Below, piece after piece: positions 27,833-37,460 of a DNA stretch of 64,000 nt. A model generated the notes under the pieces. The model was not told where the DNA came from, ran no database searches, and worked only from the letters and a program-made list of their open reading frames with translations. The DNA is taken from NCBI RefSeq assembly GCF_003515075.1, contig NZ_QWLV01000002.1:1-64000 (forward strand). Reading direction: 5' to 3'. Both the position numbers and the translations under genes were made by a program. How positions within the stretch are numbered: position 1 is the first letter of the stretch; every line of letters begins with the position of its first letter. The stretch comes from Sphingomonas gilva. GTDB taxonomy: Bacteria > Pseudomonadota > Alphaproteobacteria > Sphingomonadales > Sphingomonadaceae.

Positions 27833-27913
27833 TCTCGCTCTCCTTGAGACTCGGTCGTGATTTGAAAACAGAGTATGGTGCGTGCGCCGCTTTACGCAAG
27901 CGTAAACCACCAT

Positions 27914-28004
27914 CGTCGCCCCTGCGCAGGCAGGGGCTTCTGGGTTTGTGGCACATCGGGCGTTTCGCATGCCGCCTGAGGCCCCTCCCTTCGCAGGGGC
28001 GACG
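27914..28004. repeat. Family-A inverted repeat, copy 5
   Basis: Arms 27914-27938 and 27980-28004; centre with GGGTTTGTGGCACAT. The right arm has one change (CCCCTCCCTTCGCAGGGG). It starts 82 bp upstream of the thiolase ATG and ends at the stop of the next gene. Confidence 0.88.
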
Positions 28005-28005
28005 A

Positions 28006-29421
28006 TCAGCCGATCTGCTGCCGGATCGTCTTGGCCGTCGCCTTGCCGTAGGGCGGCTTCAGGCCGGCGAGCCTGGCGACGTCCAGCTTCGACTGGCGGA
28101 ACACCGCGCGGGCATGGCTGAAGGTCTTGAAGCCGTCGCGGCCGTGATAGGCGCCCATGCCCGATGGACCGACGCCGCCGAAGGGCAGGTCCTCCATCGA
28201 GACGTGGAAGATCACGTCGTCGAGCGTGACCCCGCCCGATATCGTCCGGTCGAGCACGCGGCGGCGCTCGGTGCTGTCTCCGCCGAAGTAATAGAGGCCG
28301 AGCGGACGGTCGCGGCGGTTCACCTCGGCGATGGCGTCGTCGAGGTGCTTGTAGGTCCGCACGGGGAGGATGGGGCCGAAGATTTCCTCCTGCATCACGG
28401 TCATGTCGTCGGTGGCGCCGCGCACGATGTGGAGCGGCATCTTGCGCGCGTTGCTGGTGGCGAAATCCTCGTTCGACGGGTTGACCGTGACGATCTCGGC
28501 GCCCTTCGCGCGCGCATCGTCGAGCCAGGCGGAAAGCCGCGCGAAGTGGCGATCGTTGATGATCGCGGTATAGTCCGGGTTGTTGAGCAGCCAGGGATAT
28601 TGCGCGCTCGCCGCGGCGACCAGCCCGTCGACCACCTGCTGCTCCTGCGCTTCGGGCGCCAGCATGTAATCGGGCGCGAGACAGATCTGGCCGGCGTTCA
28701 TCATCTTGCCCGTCACCACCCTGTCGGTCGCGCGGGCGATATCGGCGCCGCGTCCGACGATGGCGGGGGACTTGCCGCCCAGCTCCAGCGTGACGGGCGT
28801 CAGATTGTCCGCCGCGGCGTGGAGGATGTGCCGGCCGATCCCGGTCGCGCCGGTGAAGATCAGGTGGTCGAAGGGCAGCTCGGCGAAAGCCTTGCCGACC
28901 TCCGGCCCGCCCGAGACGAAGGCGAGCTCGCTCGCGTCGAAATATTCGGCCGCGAGCACCTGAAGCGCGGCGGCGACGGCGGGGGTGTATTCGGACGTCT
29001 TGACCATCGCCCGGTTGCCCGCGGCGAAGATGCCGGCGAGCGGCCCCATCACCAGATTGACCGGGAAGTTCCATGGGCTGATCACGCCGACCACGCCCTT
29101 CGGCTGGTACTCGACCCACGCGCGCGCGCCGAGCAGCCCGAGCGGGAACTGCACCGATCGCCGCTCGCTCCTCGCCCAGCCGGCGGCATGCTTCATCGCG
29201 TGGCGCAGGGGGCCGATCGAGGCGGCGATGTCGGTGATCATCGATTGCTCGCGGCTGCGATGGCCGAAATCCTCCGACAGCGCGTCGCACAGGCGCGGCG
29301 CATTGTCCTTCACCATCGCGATGGCGCGGCGCAGCCGGTCCTTGCGGAGGGAAATCGCCACCGGCAGATCGGCGTCGAACGCCGTGCGCTGCACGTCCAG
29401 CATCGCGCGCAGATCGGTCAT
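28006..29421 (-). CDS. calB: Coniferyl aldehyde dehydrogenase
   Basis: 471 aa, aldehyde dehydrogenase superfamily. Marks: GVISPWNFPVNL, the GATGIGRHIL NAD turn, catalytic-Glu strand VTLELGGKSPAIVG, catalytic Cys in NAGQICLAPDY, and PFGGVGPSGMGAYHG. The overall form (short N-terminus, DLRAMLDVQRTAFDADL) matches the coniferyl-aldehyde/fatty-aldehyde group, which oxidises coniferyl aldehyde to ferulate. Substrate assignment is by family only. Confidence 0.85.
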   Translation of the reverse strand: MTDLRAMLDVQRTAFDADLPVAISLRKDRLRRAIAMVKDNAPRLCDALSEDFGHRSREQSMITDIAASIGPLRHAMKHAAGWARSERRSVQFPLGLLGARAWVEYQPKGVVGVISPWNFPVNLVMGPLAGIFAAGNRAMVKTSEYTPAVAAALQVLAAEYFDASELAFVSGGPEVGKAFAELPFDHLIFTGATGIGRHILHAAADNLTPVTLELGGKSPAIVGRGADIARATDRVVTGKMMNAGQICLAPDYMLAPEAQEQQVVDGLVAAASAQYPWLLNNPDYTAIINDRHFARLSAWLDDARAKGAEIVTVNPSNEDFATSNARKMPLHIVRGATDDMTVMQEEIFGPILPVRTYKHLDDAIAEVNRRDRPLGLYYFGGDSTERRRVLDRTISGGVTLDDVIFHVSMEDLPFGGVGPSGMGAYHGRDGFKTFSHARAVFRQSKLDVARLAGLKPPYGKATAKTIRQQIG

Positions 29422-29482
29422 CGGCCCCTCCCGTTGCTTATCGCAACCGAATAGAGCCTAAGTCGCACGCTTGAGCAACTAT

Positions 29483-29573
29483 CGTCGCCCCTGCTCAGGC
29501 AGGGGCCGATGGGTTTGTGGCACATTCGACGCTGCATATGCCGATAAAGGCCCCTGCCCGCGCAGGGGCGACG
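29483..29573. repeat. Family-A inverted repeat, copy 6
   Basis: Arms 29483-29507 and 29549-29573; centre with GGGTTTGTGGCACAT as in copies 3 and 5. It lies 62 bp upstream of the calB ATG and 2 bp past the stop of the next gene. Confidence 0.88.
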
Positions 29574-29575
29574 GT

Positions 29576-29845
29576 TCAGCTTGCATTCTCCGACGGATCG
29601 TCCTTGCGCCAGAGATAGCGGTACACGCCGAGCGCGTTGATGCCGAACAGCACGATGTTCTGCACCGCCAGCGCATTCTCGCCGGTCAGGAAGCCCGAGA
29701 TGATCCAGGCGACCGAAGCGCCGAGGAACACGACGAATCCCCAGCCGGTCAGCCGCCGCCCGCCGTTCCAGGCGATCATCGCGGCGGCGATCATGCCGCC
29801 GATCGAAGCGGTCCATTTGAGGATTTCCATCGCGCTGCCGTCCAT
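29576..29845 (-). CDS. Small three-span membrane protein
   Basis: 89 aa with three hydrophobic segments (about 10-25, 32-52 and 58-75), the last being NIVLFGINALGVYRYLW. The layout resembles small transporter-like or CBU_0592-type membrane proteins, but I cannot place it firmly. AAGGAGACGCC precedes the chosen ATG. Confidence 0.65.
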   Translation of the reverse strand: MDGSAMEILKWTASIGGMIAAAMIAWNGGRRLTGWGFVVFLGASVAWIISGFLTGENALAVQNIVLFGINALGVYRYLWRKDDPSENAS

Positions 29846-29936
29846 TGGCGTCTCCTTGTCGCCGTCGCTTAGCGCATCGCGGCACGCAGCGCATTGACCG
29901 CGCGCAACCGGATGTGGCAACGCGTCGGCCGCGCGG

Positions 29937-30010
29937 GCGGGTGTAGCTCAATGGTAGAGCAGAAGCCTTCCAAGCTTACGACGGGGGTTCGATTCCCCTC
30001 ACCCGCTCCA
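29937..30010 (+). tRNA. tRNA-Gly (UCC anticodon)
   Basis: A 74-nt tRNA with acceptor stem GCGGGTG/CACCCGC, D-arm GCTCAATGGTAGAGC, anticodon loop CTTCCAA giving UCC, T-arm GGGGGTTCGATTCCCCT and encoded CCA. It stands alone between opposite-strand genes. Confidence 0.97.
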
Positions 30011-30103
30011 GGTCGCGCCGCGCGACGATCCAGCAAAGCTGGATCGCGCTATTTGCGGCGCGACCGGCCGGCGGCGCCGACCGACGACGCGGGCTTTGCC
30101 CGC
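30011..30103 (+). terminator. Stem-in-stem palindromes behind tRNA-Gly
   Basis: GGTCGCGCCGC (30011-30021) pairs with GCGGCGCGACC (30055-30065), enclosing a 9-bp hairpin CGATCCAGC/GCTGGATCG. A further hairpin GCGGGC-TTT-GCCCGC follows at 30089-30103. No T-run is present. The first structure starts immediately after CCA and may set the pre-tRNA 3' end. Confidence 0.55.
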
Positions 30104-30112
30104 GGCGCTTTG

Positions 30113-30883
30113 TCAGATCCCATCGCTCACAACGACGTGCCCGGCCTCCGTCAGCCGCTCGCGCAACTCACACAGGCAGGCCTCCAGCGCCGCCCTTTCC
30201 ACCGATCGCACGACGAAATTCGCGCCCACCCGGCCTTCGCGAAAGAATGGGTAGCTGCCGATCGCCGCCGCCGGATGGGCCTTCTCCACCGCGCCGAGCA
30301 GATCGGCCACCTCGCTCTCCGCGACCCAGACGCCGATCGTCGCGGACAGCACGGGCAGTCCGCCCTCCAGCGTCCCGGTGAGCGAATCGAGCATCCCGGC
30401 GGTGATGTGCGGCACCCCCGCCATCACGAAGATGTTGTCGATATGGATGCCGGGCGCGCCGGACATGCGGTTGGGGATCAGCGCCGCCCCTTCCGGCACG
30501 CGCGCCATGCGCATCCGCGCCTCGGTCAGCCCGCCGCGAGTCTCGTAATAGCGCTGCAGCACCGCCAGCGCGTCCGGGTGATAGGTCACGGCGAGGCCCA
30601 GCGCTTCGGCGATCGCATCGACGGTGATGTCGTCGTGCGTCGGCCCGATGCCGCCGGTGGTGAACAGATAGTCGTTGCGCGCGCGCAGGGCATTGACCGC
30701 CGCGACGATCGCCGCGGTGTCGTCCGGCACCACGCGCACCTCGACCAGGCGGATGCCCTGGACGTTCAGCCATTTGGCGACCTGTGCGACATTCTTGTCC
30801 TGGGTGCGGCCGGACAGGATCTCGTCGCCGATCACCGCCAGGGCCGCGGTCCAGATGCGCGTCTCGCTCATGCTCGCGGCCAT
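30113..30883 (-). CDS. CinA-like molybdopterin-binding domain protein
   Basis: 256 aa with the MoCF/CinA N-terminal domain: LAVIGDEILSGRTQDKN, DYLFTTGGIGPTHDDIT and the downstream AVPEGA-type loop MARVPEGAALIPN. The C-terminal amidase domain of full CinA is absent; such proteins act on nucleotide cofactors such as ADP-ribose in some organisms. Two starts (30883 or 30871) are equally plausible. It diverges from map. Confidence 0.85.
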   Translation of the reverse strand: MAASMSETRIWTAALAVIGDEILSGRTQDKNVAQVAKWLNVQGIRLVEVRVVPDDTAAIVAAVNALRARNDYLFTTGGIGPTHDDITVDAIAEALGLAVTYHPDALAVLQRYYETRGGLTEARMRMARVPEGAALIPNRMSGAPGIHIDNIFVMAGVPHITAGMLDSLTGTLEGGLPVLSATIGVWVAESEVADLLGAVEKAHPAAAIGSYPFFREGRVGANFVVRSVERAALEACLCELRERLTEAGHVVVSDGI

Positions 30884-30937
30884 AGACCCGTCCCGGCCCC
30901 CTCGCAAAGCGCGGACTGCCGCGCTATATCGGGGGGC

Positions 30938-31755
30938 ATGACCGAATATGTGACGATCGGCGCCGCCGATGCACCACTGCGCACCGGTGCGATCAAGCTG
31001 CACGGCCCCGAAGGCTTCGAAGGAATGCGCCGCGCGGGCCGGCTGGCGGCGGAGGTGCTCGACATGCTCGCGCCGCATGTCGTCCCCGGCGTTTCGACCG
31101 AGGCGCTAGACGACATGGTCCGCGAGCATATGCTGCGCGGCGGCGGCATTCCCGCGACGCTCGGCTATCGCGGCTACACGCACAGCTCCTGCATCTCGAT
31201 CAACCATGTCGTCTGCCACGGCATCCCCTCGGCCAAGACGCTCAAATCGGGCGATATCGCCAATATCGACGTGACCGTGATCGTCGACGGCTGGCATGGC
31301 GACACCAGCCGCATGTTCCTGGTCGGCGACGTGCCGATCAAGGCGCGCCGGCTGGTCGACGCGACCTATGAGGCGATGATGCTCGGCATCGAGCAGGCGC
31401 GGCCCGGCAACCATCTTGGCGACGTCGCCAACGCCATCCAGCGCTACGCCGAAAGCCACCGCTACGGCGTCGTCCGCGATTTCTGCGGCCACGGCGTCGG
31501 CCGGCTGTTCCACGACGCGCCCGAGGTCGTCCATGTCGGCCGCCCCGGCACCGGGCCCGAGCTCAAGCCGGGCATGTTCTTCACCATCGAGCCGATGATC
31601 AACATCGGCCGCCCCGACGTGAAGGTGCTGGACGACGGCTGGACGGCGGTGACGCGCGACCGGTCGCTCTCCGCGCAGTTCGAGCATTCGGTGGGGATCA
31701 CCGAAACCGGCTGCGAGATCTTCACCAGGAGCCCCGCAGGACTCGACCGCCCGCC

Positions 31756-31762
<7 letters not shown>
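30938..31762 (+). CDS. map: Methionine aminopeptidase, type I
   Basis: A 274-aa dinuclear-metal enzyme removing initiator Met. Ligands are seen in NIDVTVIVDGWHGDTSRMF (two Asp), FCGHGVGRLFHDAP (His), FTIEPMI (Glu) and SAQFEHSVGIT (Glu). The substrate His lies in YTHSSCISINHVVCHG. The N-terminal 25 residues are longer than in E. coli MAP. It overlaps the convergent nfi gene by 7 nt. Confidence 0.96.
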
Positions 31763-32981
<1,219 letters not shown>

Positions 32982-32992
32982 AAACCTAGAAG

Positions 32993-33067
32993 GTCGCCCC
33001 CGCGAAGGCGGGGGCCCCTGGGCAGTGAAACACCAACATACCGGCCCCCGCCTTCGCGGGGGCGACG
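32993..33067. repeat. Family-A inverted repeat, copy 7 (short), inside glnB-glnA
   Basis: GC-rich arms GTCGCCCCCGCGAAGGCGGG (32993-) and 33043-33067 with a shorter centre. It occupies most of the 106-bp glnB-glnA spacer and ends 20 bp before the glnA ATG, so it would form a stable hairpin in the operon mRNA. Confidence 0.88.
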
Positions 33068-33087
33068 CACGAGGGAAAGCGAACGAA

Positions 33088-34500
33088 ATGGCCAACACCG
33101 CCAACGACATCCTGCAGATGATCAAGGACCAGGAGATCGAATGGGTCGATCTCCGCTTCACCGATCCCAAGGGCAAGTGGCAGCACCTGTCGATGGTCGC
33201 ATCGGGCCTGGACGAGGACCAGCTGACCGACGGCCTGATGTTCGACGGCTCCTCGATCGCCGGGTGGAAGGCGATCAACGAATCGGACATGATCCTGAAG
33301 CCCGATCTGGACGCGGTGTGGGTCGATCCCTTCTCGGCGACGCCGATGCTGATCCTGGTCTGCGACATCGTCGAGCCCTCGACCGGCGACCTCTATGACC
33401 GCGATCCGCGCTCGACCGCCAAGCGCGCCGAATCCTACCTGAAGAGCACCGGCATCGGCGACACCATCTATGTCGGCCCCGAAGCCGAGTTCTTCATGTT
33501 CGACGACGTCAAGTTCGAGAACAGCTACTCGTCGAGCTATTTCAAGATCGACGATGTCGAGCTGCCGGAGAATTCCGGTCGCGACTATGAAGGCGGCAAT
33601 CTCGGCCACCGCCCGCGCGCCAAGGGCGGCTATTTCCCGGTCGCGCCGGTCGACTCCGCGGTCGACATCCGCGCCGAGATGGTCTCGACCATGCTCGAAA
33701 TGGGCCTGCCGTGCGACAAGCACCATCATGAGGTCGCCGCCGCGCAGCACGAGCTGGGCCTGACCTTCGGCACGCTGGTGACGACTGCGGACCGCATGCA
33801 GATCTACAAGTACGTCGTCCACCAGGTCGCGCACGCCTACGGCAAGACCGCGACCTTCATGCCCAAGCCGATCAAGGACGACAACGGATCGGGCATGCAC
33901 ACGCACATGTCGATCTGGGACGGCGGCAAGCCGCTGTTCGCCGGCAACGGCTATGCCGGCCTTTCGGAAACCTGCCTGTTCTTCATCGGCGGCGTGATCA
34001 AGCACGCGCGCGCGCTGAACGCCTTCACCAATCCCACCACCAACAGCTACAAGCGGCTGGTGCCGGGCTTCGAGGCGCCGGTGCTGCTCGCCTATTCGAG
34101 CCGCAACCGCTCCGCCTCGTGCCGCATCCCCTACGGCACGGGCGACAAGGCCAAGCGAGTCGAGTTCCGCTTCCCCGACGCGCTCGCCAATCCCTACCTC
34201 GCCTATGCGGCGCTGCTGATGGCTGGTCTCGACGGCATCCAGAACAAGATCCATCCGGGCGAGGCGATGGACAAGAACCTGTACGACCTGCCGCCCGCCG
34301 AGCTGGTCAACGTGCCGACGGTCTGCGGCTCTCTCCGCGAGGCGCTGATCGCGCTTCAGGAGGACAACGAGTTCCTGCTGCGCGGCGACGTGTTCACCAA
34401 GGACCAGATCGAATCCTATGCCGAGCTGAAGTGGGAAGAAGTGATCCGCTTCGAAACCACGCCGAGCCCGGTGGAATACGATATGTACTACAGCTCGTAA
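33088..34500 (+). CDS. glnA: Glutamine synthetase type I
   Basis: The 470-aa dodecameric enzyme makes glutamine from glutamate, ammonia and ATP. Signatures: [26 protein letters not shown], the ATP loop [18 protein letters not shown], and the adenylylation region with [10 protein letters not shown] (target Tyr). Thus it is probably the GSI-beta type controlled by GlnE. The start ATG follows GAAAGCGAACGA; the frame is open upstream through the repeat. A strong terminator follows. Confidence 0.98.
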   Translation: MANTANDILQMIKDQEIEWVDLRFTDPKGKWQHLSMVASGLDEDQLTDGLMFDGSSIAGWKAINESDMILKPDLDAVWVDPFSATPMLILVCDIVEPSTGDLYDRDPRSTAKRAESYLKSTGIGDTIYVGPEAEFFMFDDVKFENSYSSSYFKIDDVELPENSGRDYEGGNLGHRPRAKGGYFPVAPVDSAVDIRAEMVSTMLEMGLPCDKHHHEVAAAQHELGLTFGTLVTTADRMQIYKYVVHQVAHAYGKTATFMPKPIKDDNGSGMHTHMSIWDGGKPLFAGNGYAGLSETCLFFIGGVIKHARALNAFTNPTTNSYKRLVPGFEAPVLLAYSSRNRSASCRIPYGTGDKAKRVEFRFPDALANPYLAYAALLMAGLDGIQNKIHPGEAMDKNLYDLPPAELVNVPTVCGSLREALIALQEDNEFLLRGDVFTKDQIESYAELKWEEVIRFETTPSPVEYDMYYSS

Positions 34501-34537
34501 ACGCGGCCACGCCCGCGTCGTTGACGAAAAGACAAAG

Positions 34538-34569
34538 GGGGCGCCCGAAGCTGTTCGGGCGCCCCTTTT
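34538..34569 (+). terminator. Intrinsic terminator of glnBA
   Basis: GGGGCGCCCGAA pairs with TTCGGGCGCCCC over a 4-nt loop, followed by TTTT. Confidence 0.95.
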
Positions 34570-34726
34570 CATGTCCTCTTTCTCGAGCCGCGACATCAGG
34601 CGCCCCGCCTTTGGATGATCCGAAGATCGACCGCCGCTCCGTGTCTTTCGAATTGACTTCAACGATCAGATTCGCAACGATCTTCCCAAGGTCGCAACGA
34701 TATCCATTCTCGGGGGGAGAACGGTT

Positions 34727-35242
34727 GTGGCCAAGCCTGCGTTCAACGCGATGTGGCTGAACTATCCAAAAGGCGATCCCAAGTCGGTATTCACGCATAT
34801 CGGCTGGGGCGAGTTCTACGGCAAACCGGGTTGGGAGAACACCTGCGCGCTGCGGATGAGCATTGCCCTTGGCCTGAGCGGCGTCGCCATCAAGAGCAGC
34901 GCCGGAATGCGTGCGCTCGCCGGGCCGCTCAAGGGCAAATGGATCGAACCGCGCCAGGACAGGCTATCCGAAAATCTGCGGGAAATCTGGGGCGAGCCGC
35001 TGAAATGCGATGCGGCGCTGGGGAACAGGAGGCTCGCCGGGACCGACGGCGTGATCAGCTTCTGGCAGATCGCGGGCTATGACGTCGGCGGCCAGCTGGG
35101 CGGCCATATCGATCTGATCGACGGTTCGGTGGTGGAAGAAAAGGACTGGTGGGGCCACGTCATCGATCGGACCATCAGCTACCGCACCGCCCACGGCAAC
35201 TATATGGACAAGTGCAAGAGCATCTGGTTCTGGAAGCTGTGA
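34727..35242 (+). CDS. Tae4-like peptidoglycan amidase (T6SS effector family)
   Basis: 171 aa, starting at GTG behind GGGGGGAGAAC. The pattern is that of the Tae4 amidases, NlpC/P60-related enzymes cutting gamma-D-Glu-mDAP bonds: PAFNAMWLNYP at the N-terminus, catalytic Cys40 in NTCALRMSIALGLSGVAI, then GVISFWQIAGYDVGGQLGGHIDLIDG with His127, an acidic patch (Glu137-Asp140) and a terminal IWFWKL. Family identity is my recognition of these motifs. There is no signal peptide, as expected for an effector injected by a type VI system, yet no T6SS gene is in the window. The upstream 150 bp are AT-rich for this region. Its stop overlaps the next gene's ATG (TGATG). Confidence 0.8.
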   Translation: MAKPAFNAMWLNYPKGDPKSVFTHIGWGEFYGKPGWENTCALRMSIALGLSGVAIKSSAGMRALAGPLKGKWIEPRQDRLSENLREIWGEPLKCDAALGNRRLAGTDGVISFWQIAGYDVGGQLGGHIDLIDGSVVEEKDWWGHVIDRTISYRTAHGNYMDKCKSIWFWKL

Positions 35243-35799
35243 TGTTGCGCAGGCTATTGTCCGGCGTGATCGCGCTGGCGCTCCTCGGCGGCGGGTGTTC
35301 GGCCGGACAGCCGTCCGCCGCGACGCAGCCCGAACAGTCCGCCGATGTCGCCTGTGACTATGTGATCGAGCCTCCCGGGGCCGATGGCGTCGCCATGCTG
35401 CGAGGAACCTGCGACGCTCCGGCCGAGGGCTTGGCCCGAACCCTGCGCGGCGCCGAGTCGCTAGCGGGCGCGCGCCAGCTGGCGCTCGGTCGCACGGCCT
35501 TGGCCGCAGGCGGAATCTTCGATCATTGTGCGCTGTTGGCGCGGCTCGCCCGCGATCCTCGTTGGAAGGACGGTATCGACAGCGCCGGGGCCGCGGGGCC
35601 GCTGAACGACGCGCTCAATGCCGCCGGACCGGTCGCGCCGGTCGAAGCGGCGCTGGCCGCGCATGGTCTGCGCGTCGCCAATATTCAGGCTGAGATGGTG
35701 CTCATCGCGGGCTCTCCCGCAGCCGGTTGCCCGGCGAGCCCTCGAACGGTCCCCTCCGAAGCGCAGATATGGCTGATGCTCGAACGAGAGGCGCCCTGA
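35242..35799 (+). CDS. Lipoprotein coupled to the Tae4-like amidase; candidate immunity protein
   Basis: 185 aa with a lipobox (LLSGVIALALLGGGC, Cys near residue 19). The mature part is mostly helical and Ala-rich, with cysteines in VACDYV, GTCDAP, DHCALLARLARDP and AGCPASP. Known Tai4 immunity proteins are small helical periplasmic proteins that bind Tae4; this one is longer and I see no convincing sequence match. The immunity role rests on translational coupling, periplasmic address and fold character. Confidence 0.65.
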   Translation: MLRRLLSGVIALALLGGGCSAGQPSAATQPEQSADVACDYVIEPPGADGVAMLRGTCDAPAEGLARTLRGAESLAGARQLALGRTALAAGGIFDHCALLARLARDPRWKDGIDSAGAAGPLNDALNAAGPVAPVEAALAAHGLRVANIQAEMVLIAGSPAAGCPASPRTVPSEAQIWLMLEREAP

Positions 35800-35867
35800 G
35801 AGCGGGCGTTCGCCAAACATGACGCGGTGAGGGGCACGGCGAGTCGGTCCGGCCGCCCCCCTCCGCT

Positions 35868-36506
35868 CTAGCGCTGCGCGAGCAACCCGCGCCGGCCGGC
35901 CGCCATGAACGCGCCGAGCAGGACCGCCGCCGCGGCGAGCGCGACGACCCCCAGCGGATCGATCGCGGGAAGATGGCCGAGATGGGCGAGCCCCGCCCAC
36001 AGGATCAGCGCCGGCAGCAGCAGGTGCATCGCGAAGGCCGAACCTTCCCATGACAGCTGCCGCCAGAGCTCGTCATAAAGCCGCCATTGCCGCAGATAGA
36101 TCGCGATGTTGATCGCGATCGATGCGAGCATCGCCGCGATCGCCACCCAATCCGCCACGAAGCCGCCGGCGCCGGCCGCGGCGAGCAACAGCAGCATCGC
36201 GCCGAACGCGCCCATGGAGAGCGCGCTGCCCGACAGGATCGCACGCTGCTCGCGCAGTTCCTCCGCATCGCCGACGTTGAGCACGCGCGCGCCGAGCGAC
36301 GGCGCAAGAATGCCGAAGCCGACGAACAGCCCCGTCAGCAGATAGACGAATCCTACGCCGCTCAAGGCGATACGCCCCCCGCTCCAGCTCGCGGAAACCT
36401 CGCCGCCCAGATTGAGGAAGCCCATCATCGCGCCGAACCCGAACAGGGCGCCGATCGCGGCGCTGATCACCGGCTTGCGCCATGTCCTTTGCGCTGGCTT
36501 GTTCAT
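35868..36506 (-). CDS. Multi-span membrane protein paired with an XRE regulator
   Basis: 212 aa with about six hydrophobic spans, paired as hairpins. A cytoplasmic loop RVLNVGDAEELREQRAILSGSAL lies between spans 2 and 3. I do not recognise a named family, but membrane proteins of this layout often follow a 70-aa XRE repressor in sphingomonads. The chosen ATG overlaps the regulator's stop by 4 nt, so regulator and membrane protein are one unit. Confidence 0.75.
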   Translation of the reverse strand: MNKPAQRTWRKPVISAAIGALFGFGAMMGFLNLGGEVSASWSGGRIALSGVGFVYLLTGLFVGFGILAPSLGARVLNVGDAEELREQRAILSGSALSMGAFGAMLLLLAAAGAGGFVADWVAIAAMLASIAINIAIYLRQWRLYDELWRQLSWEGSAFAMHLLLPALILWAGLAHLGHLPAIDPLGVVALAAAAVLLGAFMAAGRRGLLAQR

Positions 36507-36715
36507 TGTCCATCCTCCGGTTGCCATTCGTCGATGAAAAGATCGGGCACCGCGACGCCGAACAGCCGCGCCATGCGCAGCGCCAACGGCAGGCTCGGGT
36601 CATATTTGTCGGTCTCGACCGCGTTGATCGTCTGCCGCGACACGCCGAGGCGGTTGGCCAGTTCGCCCTGGCTCCATCCCCGTCCTTCGCGGAACTCGCG
36701 AACCTTGTTGAGCAT
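36503..36715 (-). CDS. XRE-family (YozG-like) small repressor
   Basis: 70 aa, almost entirely an HTH_3 domain: LNKVREFREGRGWSQGELANRLGVSRQTINAVETDKYDPSLPLALRMARLFGVAVPDLF. It closely follows the short-regulator pattern that controls an adjoining membrane gene. Two 20-bp palindromes directly upstream (36731-36784) are its probable operators, giving autoregulation. Confidence 0.92.
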   Translation of the reverse strand: MLNKVREFREGRGWSQGELANRLGVSRQTINAVETDKYDPSLPLALRMARLFGVAVPDLFIDEWQPEDGQ

Positions 36716-36730
36716 CTGCGCCTCGATTGC

Positions 36731-36784
36731 CTGTAAAGAGCTCTTTACAGCGACGCACCCAGACCTGTCAAGAACTCTTTACAG
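36731..36784 (-). promoter_or_regulatory. Twin 20-bp operators of the XRE repressor
   Basis: CTGTAAAGAGCTCTTTACAG (36731-36750) is a perfect palindrome. CTGTCAAGAACTCTTTACAG (36765-36784) repeats it with two changes. Centres are 34 bp apart, about three helical turns, so two dimers could bind the same DNA face. They sit 16 bp upstream of the repressor ATG. Confidence 0.85.
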
Positions 36785-36833
36785 CACATCGCGCTGGAGG
36801 CCGTGCGGGCGCTTCGCGGATTTCGCTTTATTT

Positions 36834-36847
36834 GTAGGAAATCCTAC
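36834..36847 (+). promoter_or_regulatory. GTAGGAAATCCTAC palindrome
   Basis: A perfect 14-bp palindrome 16 bp upstream of the HTH-like gene at 36863. The GTAGGAAAT half recurs at the S24/Cro switch (49941-49949) and, inverted, at 37342-37350 and 49965-49973. Confidence 0.55.
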
Positions 36848-36862
36848 GTCATTGTTCTTTAT

Positions 36863-37435
36863 ATGTTCCCCTCCGACTCGCCTGACGACCTGCTCCTCTT
36901 CACCCCCGTCCCGCTCGGCCGGGCGACGGCGGCGGACTGGCATCCGCATGTCCAGCGCGAGTTCATCCGCGCGCTCGTCAGGCTGGGCGTGGTCGCCGCG
37001 GCGGCGCGCAGCGTCGGGCGGTCGGCGCGTTCCGCCTATCGGTTGCGCGCCCGGCCCGGTGCCGAGAGCTTCGCCGCCGCGTGGGACGAGGCGCAGGCGA
37101 TCGCCGCGAGCCGCGCCTGGGATACGGTGGTTGCGCGCGGCTTCGGCCCGATCGAGCGGCCGGTCTTCCATCGCGGACGGCAGGTCGGCGTGCGCCAGCA
37201 TTATGACAACCGCCTGCTCACCTCGGCGCTGTTCGCCCAGGATCGCGCCGCGGACCGGCTCGCCGCGGCCCATGGCCACGCCGCACCCGAGGAGATCTTC
37301 GCCGAGGCGATGGCGCTGATCGGCAGCGGCGACGCAACGAAATTTCCTACCCGCGCAACGCAATGTCCGAACACCCGCGACTCTTGCGACGCACGGTCGG
37401 GCCCGGATGGATCGGAGGCGCGTCCGGCCCGTTAG
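36863..37435 (+). CDS. Helix-turn-helix-like protein, terminase-small-subunit-like layout
   Basis: 190 aa. Residues 25-70 (HVQREFIRALVRLGVVAAAARSVGRSARSAYRLRARPGAESFAAAWDEA) look like a helix-turn-helix that inserts as in phage terminase small subunits and related chromosomal proteins common in sphingomonads. The C-terminal 40 residues are low in structure and rich in charged and Cys residues. No terminase large subunit or other phage gene is adjacent. Function unknown. The ATG at 36863 is the first without a Cys/Lys-rich upstream tail. Confidence 0.65.
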   Translation: MFPSDSPDDLLLFTPVPLGRATAADWHPHVQREFIRALVRLGVVAAAARSVGRSARSAYRLRARPGAESFAAAWDEAQAIAASRAWDTVVARGFGPIERPVFHRGRQVGVRQHYDNRLLTSALFAQDRAADRLAAAHGHAAPEEIFAEAMALIGSGDATKFPTRATQCPNTRDSCDARSGPDGSEARPAR

Positions 37436-37460
37436 GGGTTCAGCTCAAGGAGAAACCCCC

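Noticed and set aside
27833-29290. Upstream extension of the thiolase frame by 486 codons
   Set aside because: It overlaps calB and family-A copy 5 and encodes only Arg-rich shadow sequence; the good ribosome-binding site lies at 27832.
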